Source: JAZQQB01 sp045628865 (GTDB lineage: Bacteria; Bacillota; Clostridia; Lachnospirales; Lachnospiraceae). From it: a stretch of DNA of 64,000 bases. The translations under genes and the position numbers were made by a program. Under the pieces are notes generated by a model, which was not told the origin of the DNA, searched no databases, and saw nothing but the letters and a program-made list of their open reading frames with translations. Each line of letters starts with the position of its first letter. Within the stretch, counting starts at the first letter, position 1. This document shows, piece by piece, positions 52,872 through 60,851 of this stretch. The stretch is from positions 1-64,000 of the forward strand of contig JAZQQB010000064.1 in the NCBI GenBank assembly GCA_045628865.1, written 5' to 3'.

Positions 52872-53333
52872 TTACTCAATTTCACATATACACATGAGCT
52901 CACGAAGCAGTTCCATTTCACTGCAAAAGTGAGCCACATGCTGTTTTTTATTCTCCCTATTAGTTATGGCATAAACAGTTCCTTGCCAATTGGCCTTTCT
53001 CCGAGTTTCTACTCGTATTTCAATAGTATTTCTTTTCCCAAAACATGATTCAATTTTTTTCACATCCTGCATAATATCTGGAGAACCATCATAGGGTCTT
53101 GTATGAACTAAAGCATCTGTAAATGTTCGTTTTTCCTCAAATGCTTGTGGATATCCGATTTGGTCAAACATCCCATCTACCATCAAAAGCATTTCTGCGA
53201 AACTCTGAAAATGTAATGGTTCCTTAAACAACAAAGAATGTACCTCTCCATACGCTTCCTTGTTCTCAACCTTGTGAATACATAAACGTAATCCGTTTCG
53301 TGGTAACGGATTGCTACTTTTTTCAGACATCAT
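52872..53333 (-). CDS. Two-module protein related to the 56-residue protein, unknown function
   Basis: 153 residues. Two copies of a ~45-residue module at about 15-58 (YGE at 28-30, FQSFAEMLLMVD) and about 103-150 (WQG at 116-118, FCSEMELLREL). The shared core is F-x-S-x-x-E-(L/M)-L after a W/Y-x-G/E turn. No signal peptide. The ribosome site AAGGAG overlaps the end of the SARP gene and the start is 3 nt after its stop, so the two are translationally coupled. It may be a partner of the regulator; function unknown. Confidence 0.8.
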   Translation of the reverse strand: MMSEKSSNPLPRNGLRLCIHKVENKEAYGEVHSLLFKEPLHFQSFAEMLLMVDGMFDQIGYPQAFEEKRTFTDALVHTRPYDGSPDIMQDVKKIESCFGKRNTIEIRVETRRKANWQGTVYAITNRENKKQHVAHFCSEMELLRELMCICEIE

Positions 53334-53336
53334 GAG

Positions 53337-54533
53337 TTACTCCTTTTTTTTAGGATGATACTCTTCTATCTCACGTATATCTGTTTTAAACTCAATACCA
53401 GTATTTGTATATTTTTCATAGAACAAATTACATATTCGTTCCAGCACTCGCTTTGCTGATTCGTAAGAACAACCTGGTAACAGCGTGAGTAACTGAATGT
53501 CATTCAGTCTTGTATAAGCATCTCCTGAACGTAATGAATTTTTTGTGATCAGTTCTAACCGATCCATAGCCTGTCTGGCAAAAAAATGCTGTGTCTGCTC
53601 TTTTACAGGATTATTAATTGTGATTAGCCCAATATGTTCAGCCATTCCCAATCGATCTATCTTTCTTGATTCCAATCGATATATTTCTTTAAACACCCCA
53701 AATGAACATTGAAACGCTCCTGAATAATCTTCCTCCTGGGTTGCCTCATGTAAAACCTCTTTGATAGAAAGCAAATCATTCTTCATAAGCTTCATCAATT
53801 CTTTTCGAAGTTTTTCTAATGGTCTTGAATTTCTTATTCCCAATGTTTCCTGTAAGATATGCTCTGCTTCTTCCAAATGAACTCTGGCAAGTTCAAGCTT
53901 ATTTTGGAGAATCAGTGCTTTTACAAAATAACAGTGTAAATTTTCGTCTGCAACATCATATTGAAGAGCATCCCCACACATCTCCTCTAACTGATGATAC
54001 TCTTCATCCTCTATGAGCATTTCTGCCAGTTGTAAAACAACAGACAAATACAGTGAATGGTAGTAAGTAGCCTGTGTCATAACCCAATACACATCTTTAC
54101 ACTTTACTCCAAATTCACCTTTATATAAGTCTATGGCCTCTAGAAGTCTTCGCTTCTTTTGTGCTCTCGAACAATCGCTTTGTGTAGCTTTTTTTACACA
54201 ATCCTCAAATAGCTCTACATCAACATCTATTTCAATTTCTGAGTTCCAGCTATATGTGCCACGTCCTGTAACAAAAAAAGCATCTGTACCAAAAATTTCC
54301 TTCATGGTTGTTCTTAATCGATACATCAAATTCTTCAATGCTCCTGTAGGATTATCTATTTCATCTTCTTCCCACAAAGCAGCAGATAATTCTTGAATTG
54401 TCAACGCATGATCTCTGTGTATAATGAAATATAAAATCAATTTCATCAACATCTCTGATCGTATACTCTGCTCGGTAAGAACTTTCTCACCATCAACAAT
54501 CTGAAATTTCCCCAAAAAATAGGCCGTTAACAT
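53337..54533 (-). CDS. SARP/BTAD transcriptional regulator with degenerate GGDEF domain
   Basis: 398 residues. Winged helix of OmpR type at about 1-95 (LTIQELSAALW, LKNLMYRLR) and bacterial transcriptional activation domain at about 100-240 with TPR-like helices. The C-terminal part (about 265-385) aligns with GGDEF domains: LRSGDAYTRLNDIQLLTLLPG stands where LRxxDxxaRxGGDEFavLLPG is expected. GGDEF is replaced by NDIQL, so no cyclase activity is likely; nucleotide sensing is possible. It likely activates the two promoters with GTGTGAC repeats. Its own promoter carries an inverted repeat. Confidence 0.88.
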   Translation of the reverse strand: MLTAYFLGKFQIVDGEKVLTEQSIRSEMLMKLILYFIIHRDHALTIQELSAALWEEDEIDNPTGALKNLMYRLRTTMKEIFGTDAFFVTGRGTYSWNSEIEIDVDVELFEDCVKKATQSDCSRAQKKRRLLEAIDLYKGEFGVKCKDVYWVMTQATYYHSLYLSVVLQLAEMLIEDEEYHQLEEMCGDALQYDVADENLHCYFVKALILQNKLELARVHLEEAEHILQETLGIRNSRPLEKLRKELMKLMKNDLLSIKEVLHEATQEEDYSGAFQCSFGVFKEIYRLESRKIDRLGMAEHIGLITINNPVKEQTQHFFARQAMDRLELITKNSLRSGDAYTRLNDIQLLTLLPGCSYESAKRVLERICNLFYEKYTNTGIEFKTDIREIEEYHPKKKE

Positions 54534-54549
54534 GAATTATCCCCCAACG

Positions 54550-54614
54550 ATTCTTTTGAATAACCATTATCCTTCGAATAGTATTATTCTAAAAGAATTT
54601 GTAGAATAAGTCAA
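54550..54614 (-). promoter_or_regulatory. Promoter and inverted repeat of the SARP regulator gene
   Basis: TTGACT (54609-54614), 17 nt, TAGAAT (54586-54591). Inverted repeat ATTCTTTTGAATAA (54550-54563) and TTATTCTAAAAGAAT (54584-54598), one bulge, overlaps the -10 and start site. It could be a repressor operator or a leader hairpin. Confidence 0.7.
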
Positions 54615-54675
54615 TTATTAACGACCTATCGTTTATCGTTTTATGAACTTTATACAATCTTATCCGACATTTTCT

Positions 54676-56604
54676 TTAATTTGATATTTTTCTTTTCTGT
54701 CTGATAGAAAACACAAATGCCGTTATACCTATAGCTAAAATGACAATTGAAACAGAAATAATAATTGGATAAATATCTCCATCAGATCCAATCGCATCCG
54801 TTACCGGCGTCATTTCATCTTCAATTATAACATTGTTATTGTTTTGATTTACTGCGCCTGATTCTATTGTTTCATTCAAATCAACATCTATTTTCTCATT
54901 ATCTACATTTTGATCCAATGGCACTTCCTGCTCATTAATCTCGACATTGTTCTGTGGATTATCTTCCAAATCCTCTGCAATCATATTTTCAGGATTGAAT
55001 ACTGCTGCATTTCCTCCACCCAACCCCGCATTCTGGGTATTATTCTGTGTCACTGAAAATGCGGTTCCTCCAAAATCTAATCCTAATGAAGTCCCTGGTG
55101 TTAGTATAAGCATTCCACCAGTGGTACTGCTACCTGAAACACCAACTGTACCTGGAAGATAAACCGTTTCCGTCACATCATGATACACCGTGGAAGTAGG
55201 TCCTGGCAAATACTGATACTCAACACCTGTAGTCAACGCAGTGTCTTCAACATACTCAATCACTAAAGTATTTTTAGTTGAATCACTGCTTAATGTAAGT
55301 GAAGTCACAGACGATTCAACTCTATATCCTGTAAAAATCTTTGCTAGTTCGATGGTTTCATCTATATTACCATTTCCATTTTTTCTGCCTAATATCGTTC
55401 CATCCTTCGTCTGATACGTAACAGTATATCTTGTTGGATTAGTCAACCTCGTATAATCAACAACAAGTTCCTCATTAGCTTGTACTATTCCGTCATTTCC
55501 ATCGTACTGATTCAGCCACTCATTGTTTACCTCATACATATCATCTGAAACAACAACATCTGGACAAGCTGGATACTTTGAACCGGATTTTACCTTAATT
55601 GTCACATAATACGCATTTTTCTCAACAATCGTATATTGATCAACTGGTAAGGAATATGAATCAGTTTCAAAGGTTCCCATTCCCCCCACTCGATAAGTAA
55701 TCAAATACTCTGCGCTATCTGCTCTTGCTGAAATTGAAACAGATCCAGCAAGAAGCATTGCAAAGAGAATCACAGTTTTATTCTTCTTGTTTTTTTTAAA
55801 AGTAAGTCCAAACACAATCAATGCCAAAACAAGTAATACACTATACACATATATTTCAAATGTATCACCGGTTTTTGCTGCTGACACTCCCGAAGGAACA
55901 CCTGCCAATGCAACATCCTCATCTAAAATAGTAGTAGTTGCTGTTACATATTCTGTATTCTTCCTATCAACTGTATTCACCTGTGCATTTCCTGTCAAGG
56001 TAACTACATTTTTTGCCTTGTAAACTGCCTGATAATCAAAATCAATCACTGCATCTTTCGCCGAATAACTATTTCCAACTGTTTCGCCATCCAATGTAAT
56101 AGAAAATGTTACAATTGCAGATTCATCCTCATTTAAGGTTGTTAAAAAAACATAAGAATCTAAATTGTCATTCATCTCCAACAAGCCATATGCACTATTT
56201 GTCTGATTACCTGTGTATCCTCCTAATGTTGAATCATAGACATATGTTGTCGTTCCATCCCTTGTAACAGATAGCTGAATATCGTAATACCCATTTGTTG
56301 CACCACCGGACTTTCCATTGTCCTCAAAGGTATCCAAAGTTTGCGTGCTGATATAGAAATCAGCGTATGCACAATCATTTGTTAATGTAGTCGTTGCTGT
56401 TCTTGTTTCACCAGGTGCTATTCCCTGAAACATATCTCCTAAACTGATCTTTCCATTAGAAATCTTATTGTCGGTACTATAATAAAAAGAACCATTTTCA
56501 TCTAATGTCAATTGAAGATCACTAGTAGCAGCATATGCAGTCATACTCATGGAAAAACCAAGAGCCAAAGCAGCTGCCGTTAATCCTAAACTCCTGCGTA
56601 TCAT
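54676..56604 (-). CDS. Surface protein that looks like two anchored proteins fused
   Basis: About 642 residues from the ATG at 56604 (GGAGGGG upstream). Signal peptide about 1-25 (MTAYAATS). A TasA-like beta domain (PGETRTATTTLTND) extends to about 235. Then a sorting-signal-like block: KTGD (244-247), hydrophobic helix (250-269), KKNKKNK. Immediately after comes a second signal-peptide-like stretch (277-292, VILFAMLLAGSVSISARA). A second extracellular part has repeat-like beta segments, and a final membrane helix (about 608-632) ends in RQKRKISN. The first half could be a sortase B substrate. No internal stop or good internal ribosome site seen. Confidence 0.82.
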   Translation of the reverse strand: MIRRSLGLTAAALALGFSMSMTAYAATSDLQLTLDENGSFYYSTDNKISNGKISLGDMFQGIAPGETRTATTTLTNDCAYADFYISTQTLDTFEDNGKSGGATNGYYDIQLSVTRDGTTTYVYDSTLGGYTGNQTNSAYGLLEMNDNLDSYVFLTTLNEDESAIVTFSITLDGETVGNSYSAKDAVIDFDYQAVYKAKNVVTLTGNAQVNTVDRKNTEYVTATTTILDEDVALAGVPSGVSAAKTGDTFEIYVYSVLLVLALIVFGLTFKKNKKNKTVILFAMLLAGSVSISARADSAEYLITYRVGGMGTFETDSYSLPVDQYTIVEKNAYYVTIKVKSGSKYPACPDVVVSDDMYEVNNEWLNQYDGNDGIVQANEELVVDYTRLTNPTRYTVTYQTKDGTILGRKNGNGNIDETIELAKIFTGYRVESSVTSLTLSSDSTKNTLVIEYVEDTALTTGVEYQYLPGPTSTVYHDVTETVYLPGTVGVSGSSTTGGMLILTPGTSLGLDFGGTAFSVTQNNTQNAGLGGGNAAVFNPENMIAEDLEDNPQNNVEINEQEVPLDQNVDNEKIDVDLNETIESGAVNQNNNNVIIEDEMTPVTDAIGSDGDIYPIIISVSIVILAIGITAFVFSIRQKRKISN

Positions 56605-56687
56605 ATTGAAATCCCCTCCATACATTATGTTTCTGTACCCAAATACAAAACCAGTTTTTACCCCTTACTGATCATACTATTTCATTT

Positions 56688-57449
56688 TTATTCTGCTGCA
56701 ATAGGTGTTTCAGATATTGTAACAATCTGGGTTCCCTCATTATTCAATTCCACGTACATACCCCATTCTGATGGAATTGCTTTCTGTGCAGCAACTGCCT
56801 GAACTGCATCTGCTGTAGCATTGATTGTAATCTGCGAATCATCGGTATATTTAGCACTTGCATCTCCTGTAAATACAACCTGTAGCTGACAAACGGCTTC
56901 ATCATCCTTGCCAAGCATATTTCTATAATAAATATAAATATAACCCTCCGACATACCCTCAATTGCTGTTGTCTTGCTTGCAAGCTCCCCATAATATGTT
57001 GCAAGCTCCTTGTAGGTATTCTTCAGACTTTCATCCTCTGTTACATTTACTAAGCCATTATATTTATTAGCAATCTTGGCATAATTTTTATATGGATCTA
57101 CAACAACCCAATCAGAAGCATTGGCTCCAACCGGAAGCACTTCTATAGCTGATGTATCAAATCCAAATTCCTTATCTATTACCAACCTTGCAAATCGATC
57201 ATAGGATTCACTATCATTCTCTGCATTTGAAATTGTATATGTGATTTCAACTGGACTGTTCAGATTGATCTTATTGTTCGGATTATCCTGACGAAGATCA
57301 ATTTCCAAACTATTTGTTGTTATGACGCCCTCGCTGGTCATGGAATCGTTCTTGGTTGATGCATTTCGCGCAGCCATTGTCCCTCCAACAATACTAACGC
57401 CTAGAACGATCACGCCTGCCAAAGCAATGAACAATGCTTTTTTCTTCAT
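56688..57449 (-). CDS. TasA-like exported protein
   Basis: 253 residues from the ATG at 57449 (GGGGG 8 nt upstream; a TTG two codons earlier is possible). SipW-type signal (ALFIALAGVIVLGVSIVGGT, then MAARNASTKND). The mature beta-rich domain has SPVEITYTISNAENDSESYD. No anchor at the C-terminus. It is the first gene behind the GTGTGAC-repeat promoter, with the fused surface protein next, so it is a likely fibre subunit processed by the SipW at 47793. Confidence 0.82.
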   Translation of the reverse strand: MKKKALFIALAGVIVLGVSIVGGTMAARNASTKNDSMTSEGVITTNSLEIDLRQDNPNNKINLNSPVEITYTISNAENDSESYDRFARLVIDKEFGFDTSAIEVLPVGANASDWVVVDPYKNYAKIANKYNGLVNVTEDESLKNTYKELATYYGELASKTTAIEGMSEGYIYIYYRNMLGKDDEAVCQLQVVFTGDASAKYTDDSQITINATADAVQAVAAQKAIPSEWGMYVELNNEGTQIVTISETPIAAE

Positions 57450-57510
57450 GGTCAATTCCCCCGTATATTATTTATGACTATTTATACTTCCATCTATTTT
57501 ATACCTTACA

Positions 57511-57544
57511 ATTATAATTAACCTCTGTCACACGAAAGTCACAC
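57511..57544 (-). promoter_or_regulatory. SARP-type operator and promoter of the second TasA-like gene
   Basis: On the minus strand GTGTGAC (57538-57544), 4 nt, GTGTGAC (57527-57533), 10 nt, TATAAT (57511-57516), about 60 nt before the start. Repeat sequence, 11-bp period and distance to the -10 are the same as at 52797-52830. Confidence 0.78.
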
Positions 57545-57558
57545 AGATTCAAAAATTA

Positions 57559-57852
57559 TCAGTTTAATTTCTTCCAAATTTGTTCTGCCTTTTGTACTTC
57601 TGCTTCGTATGCAGATCGTTTCCCGCTACGAATATCAAATAAAAATCTTTTCTTCTTTCCTTGCATCTTTGTTGCACGTCTCTGATACATATAGCATTTC
57701 ACTACATAATGAACCAAATAAATCAAAAGCAACATTAATACACACATTCCAATATAGAATGGAACCGAAAAATACGACTTCACATCTGCAGAAGCAAGTG
57801 CAACTGGTTCCTCAGCGATTTCCTGTAATACTGTAATTGAATATTCTTCCAT
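57559..57852 (-). CDS. Small single-pass membrane protein, unknown function
   Basis: 97 residues. Extracellular N-terminus (about 1-28, EIAEEPVALASADVKSYF), one membrane helix (about 31-53, FYIGMCVLMLLLIYLVHYVV), and a basic cytosolic tail (YQRRATKMQGKKKR). GGGG lies 7 nt upstream of the ATG. It lies just ahead of the TasA-like promoter. I do not recognise the family; a link to the fibre locus is inferred from position only. Confidence 0.75.
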   Translation of the reverse strand: MEEYSITVLQEIAEEPVALASADVKSYFSVPFYIGMCVLMLLLIYLVHYVVKCYMYQRRATKMQGKKKRFLFDIRSGKRSAYEAEVQKAEQIWKKLN

Positions 57853-57906
57853 TATCTTTCCCCTTTACTTTTAACCAAACAACTATTATTCTCTCCTATA
57901 TTAAAA

Positions 57907-57932
57907 GAGCCGTTTTTTCCAAAAAAAGGCTC
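57907..57932 (-). terminator. Terminator of the lon-engB-transporter-lysR transcript
   Basis: GAGCC and T-run pair with A-run and GGCTC, followed on the minus strand by TTTTAAT. Confidence 0.8.
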
Positions 57933-58851
57933 ACTCTATTCTTTTTTCACCATTTTCCTCGTATTGCAGTTCCTCTTCAATCATATCATATAAAGCCTTG
58001 GCAGCTCCTGATATTTCTCCTTTTACAGGCTTCACCAGACATATTTTCCTTGATGGTATCTGACGTGTGAATCGAAGTTCAAACAAGGTTCCCTCTTCAA
58101 TATATTTTTCTGCAAAATCTCTTACAACACAACCAACACCCAGATTTCTCAATGCAAATTGTACAATCATGTCACTTGTAGGAAGTTCAAACTCTGATTT
58201 TAAATGAACCTGATATCTTTCCAAATATCCTTCCACAAATTTTCTGGTACTTGTATCTCCCTCAAGGCAGATCATCGGTAATTCCTCTAGCACACTAAAA
58301 TCCAGCATTCTGTTTTTGTATGGTAAAAATCTTCTCCCCGCAACAAATGTATCCTGAATTTCCATAACTGGAATCAAATTCAAATGTTTCTCCTCTAACG
58401 GAGTGGATACAATTCCAAAATCAATCTGATCATTTTTTAAATGGGTAATGGTTTCTGGAGTAGGTGCATTTGTTACATTCACCCTGATTCCTGGATACTT
58501 TTCATGAAACTTTTCCAAAAAAGGCAATAAAAAGAACTGAAGTGTCATATCAGACGCTCCAATTCTTATTTCTCCAATCTCCAGATTCTTCATCTGTTTT
58601 AATTTTTTTTCACCTAAAAGGATCTGATCATATCCTTTTTCCACATAAGAAAACAAAGTGGTCCCCTCTGCTGTTAGTTTCACACCTCTTTTTGCTCTGT
58701 CAAACAATTTCGTATCCAACGCTAATTCTAGCTGTTTCATCGCCTGGCTAACAGCAGGCTGCGAAATGGATAATTCTTCTGCTGCCAACGTAAGAGATCC
58801 TAACTTGGCTACATAATAAAATACTTTGTAATATTCAAGATTCGCATCCAC
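57931..58851 (-). CDS. LysR family transcriptional regulator
   Basis: 306 residues; the start is GTG at 58851 with GGAGGG upstream. Winged helix-turn-helix about 3-60 (GSLTLAAEELSISQPAVSQAMKQLE), with a periplasmic-binding-like effector domain about 90-295 (IRIGASDMTLQFFLLP). CysB/CbbR-like; effector unknown. It lies 26 nt after the transporter gene, so it is probably the end of that operon rather than divergent from its target, which is unusual for LysR. Confidence 0.9.
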   Translation of the reverse strand: MDANLEYYKVFYYVAKLGSLTLAAEELSISQPAVSQAMKQLELALDTKLFDRAKRGVKLTAEGTTLFSYVEKGYDQILLGEKKLKQMKNLEIGEIRIGASDMTLQFFLLPFLEKFHEKYPGIRVNVTNAPTPETITHLKNDQIDFGIVSTPLEEKHLNLIPVMEIQDTFVAGRRFLPYKNRMLDFSVLEELPMICLEGDTSTRKFVEGYLERYQVHLKSEFELPTSDMIVQFALRNLGVGCVVRDFAEKYIEEGTLFELRFTRQIPSRKICLVKPVKGEISGAAKALYDMIEEELQYEENGEKRIE

Positions 58852-58877
58852 TTCTAGCCCTCCACCAACTAATAATT

Positions 58878-60221
58878 CTATTCGTTGTTACCCTTCATTT
58901 CCTTCTTTGTGCTTTTATGTTTTTTGTGTTCACAACCTTCTGTTTCTTTTCTTTGTTCCTTGCGTTTCTGCATTTTTTCTCTGGTTTCAAAAATTTCATC
59001 CATCACCAGACTTCCCAATGGGTCTCGCAGTGCTTCTTCATCAGCAGCTTTAAACACAATATTCGACTTTTGTTTCTTCGCTTCCTGCTCAGATGGTTCA
59101 ATTTTGCACAGATCATGCAATCCCTTTGCCAAAAATTTGATACTGTATTTAATACTATCAAATACACCTGCATCATCCATATTTACCAAAATAATACCAA
59201 TTGGGACTGCTATCAGCATACCAATCACACTTCCCAATTTATATCCGATGTACAACAAAAACAATGTTGGAATTGCTGACAAGCCCACATTGTCACCTAC
59301 ATATTTCGGTTGAATAAGCTGTCTAACCAGCTGACCTAACAGCCAAATAATCACAAGTGCAACTGCCATTTTGTAATTGCCGCTGGTAAACTTCATAATA
59401 GCCCAAGGCACCATGATAATACCAGCGCCAAAAAAAGGCAAAAAATCTAAAAATGCAATCAGTAACGCCACCAATATTGCATAATTTACTTTTAAAAGAA
59501 GCAAACCGATTACAAGCAAAATATATATCCATACTTCTATCTGAAGCTGTGCTTTGAAATATCCACCTATTGCTTTTTTACAGCTTTTTACAATCAGATC
59601 GTAAATCTTCATTGCACTTTCTGGTGCAACTTGTCTGATTACATTTCCCATATACTCTTTCTGTGCAACAAAACAGTATGCTGACAAGATCATCATAATA
59701 ACACCAATAATTGCACTTGGTAAATTCTTGGCAAATTCTCCCACTGCATGCATGCTCGAATCACTTTGCAATACCTTATGAATAAAGCCTTCAATAGTTG
59801 GTAATATATTGTCCCAGATTTTTCCAATATCAAAATTGAACTTCGTTTTAGAAGAATGCTTATTCAAATTCTCCTGAATGATTCGAATTTCATTTTCCCA
59901 GGAAGCCAAAACATTTGGCATATCTGAAATCAAATTGGAAATCTCAACCACCAGCTTACTGATCAGCAAATACAGCAATAAAATCAATATTCCAAGAACA
60001 AATATGATTACCAGTGCTGAACTTGCTTTTCGTTTGATCTTTAATTTACTTTCTAAAAAATGTACTAAAGGATTAGCTATCAATGCTAATATCCAGCCAA
60101 TTACAAATGGCCAGAAAAAACTAATCAATTTAGGCAAAAAAACAATACACCCCAATAGTATTGTAATCCATAATACGATATTAGCTCCTGCCTTCCAGTA
60201 CATCTTCTTATTAGAATCCAT
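58878..60221 (-). CDS. AI-2E family transporter (YtvI/PerM-like)
   Basis: 447 residues. Eight or so membrane segments, with the pairs ILLGCIVFLPKLISFFWPF and IIFVLGILILLLYLL near the start. Family motif DFLPFFGAGIIMVPWAI and QPKYVGDNVGLSAIPTL are clear. A cytosolic Lys-rich tail ends the protein. Some members export small molecules or act in sporulation (YtvI); substrate unknown here. It follows engB by 12 nt. Confidence 0.9.
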   Translation of the reverse strand: MDSNKKMYWKAGANIVLWITILLGCIVFLPKLISFFWPFVIGWILALIANPLVHFLESKLKIKRKASSALVIIFVLGILILLLYLLISKLVVEISNLISDMPNVLASWENEIRIIQENLNKHSSKTKFNFDIGKIWDNILPTIEGFIHKVLQSDSSMHAVGEFAKNLPSAIIGVIMMILSAYCFVAQKEYMGNVIRQVAPESAMKIYDLIVKSCKKAIGGYFKAQLQIEVWIYILLVIGLLLLKVNYAILVALLIAFLDFLPFFGAGIIMVPWAIMKFTSGNYKMAVALVIIWLLGQLVRQLIQPKYVGDNVGLSAIPTLFLLYIGYKLGSVIGMLIAVPIGIILVNMDDAGVFDSIKYSIKFLAKGLHDLCKIEPSEQEAKKQKSNIVFKAADEEALRDPLGSLVMDEIFETREKMQKRKEQRKETEGCEHKKHKSTKKEMKGNNE

Positions 60222-60233
60222 AAATGTTAGCTC

Positions 60234-60851
60234 CTATTGTTCATCGCCATCTTCTGATACTTCATTTTGAATAATGGCATCTAATATCTCATATATCTCA
60301 TCTCTTCCCTGCTTTGTTTCTGCCGAGAAAGGAATTAGTATTGTATCCGGTTCAACCTCTAAGGCTGTTTTAATCAATTTCAGCTGTTTCTGTATCTGAC
60401 TTCGCTTGATCTTATCTAATTTTGTTGCAATGATAATTGGATGAAAACCATTATCCAAGATCCAGTCATACATCATTTTATCATTGGCAGAAGGTTCATG
60501 TCTGATATCAATGAGCAAAAAGACAGCTCTTAACTGCTTTGATGTTTTTAAATATCTCTCAATCATCTTTCCCCATTTTGCCTTTGTTTCTGCTGAAACA
60601 CTTGCATATCCATATCCAGGAAGATCCACAAAGTAAATCTCGTCATTGATATTGTAATAATTAATTGTCTGTGTCTTTCCTGGCTTCTGGCTGGTTCTCG
60701 CATAAGATTTACGATTCATAAGTCCATTGATCAGAGATGATTTACCTACATTACTTTTTCCAGCAAATGCTACTTCTGGATGTTCGTTTTTAGGAAATTC
60801 CTTTGTCGTAACACCACATACAGTTTCTAGATTAATATTCTTAATTACCAT
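60234..60851 (-). CDS. engB: Ribosome biogenesis GTPase EngB (YsxC)
   Basis: 205 residues. GTPase motifs: GKSNVGKSSL (G1), QTINYY (G2), DLPGYGYA (G3), TKLDK (G4), SAETKQG (G5). It acts in late 50S assembly and is usually essential. Its start overlaps the last codons of lon by 7 nt, the lon-engB order common in Firmicutes. Confidence 0.96.
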   Translation of the reverse strand: MVIKNINLETVCGVTTKEFPKNEHPEVAFAGKSNVGKSSLINGLMNRKSYARTSQKPGKTQTINYYNINDEIYFVDLPGYGYASVSAETKAKWGKMIERYLKTSKQLRAVFLLIDIRHEPSANDKMMYDWILDNGFHPIIIATKLDKIKRSQIQKQLKLIKTALEVEPDTILIPFSAETKQGRDEIYEILDAIIQNEVSEDGDEQ

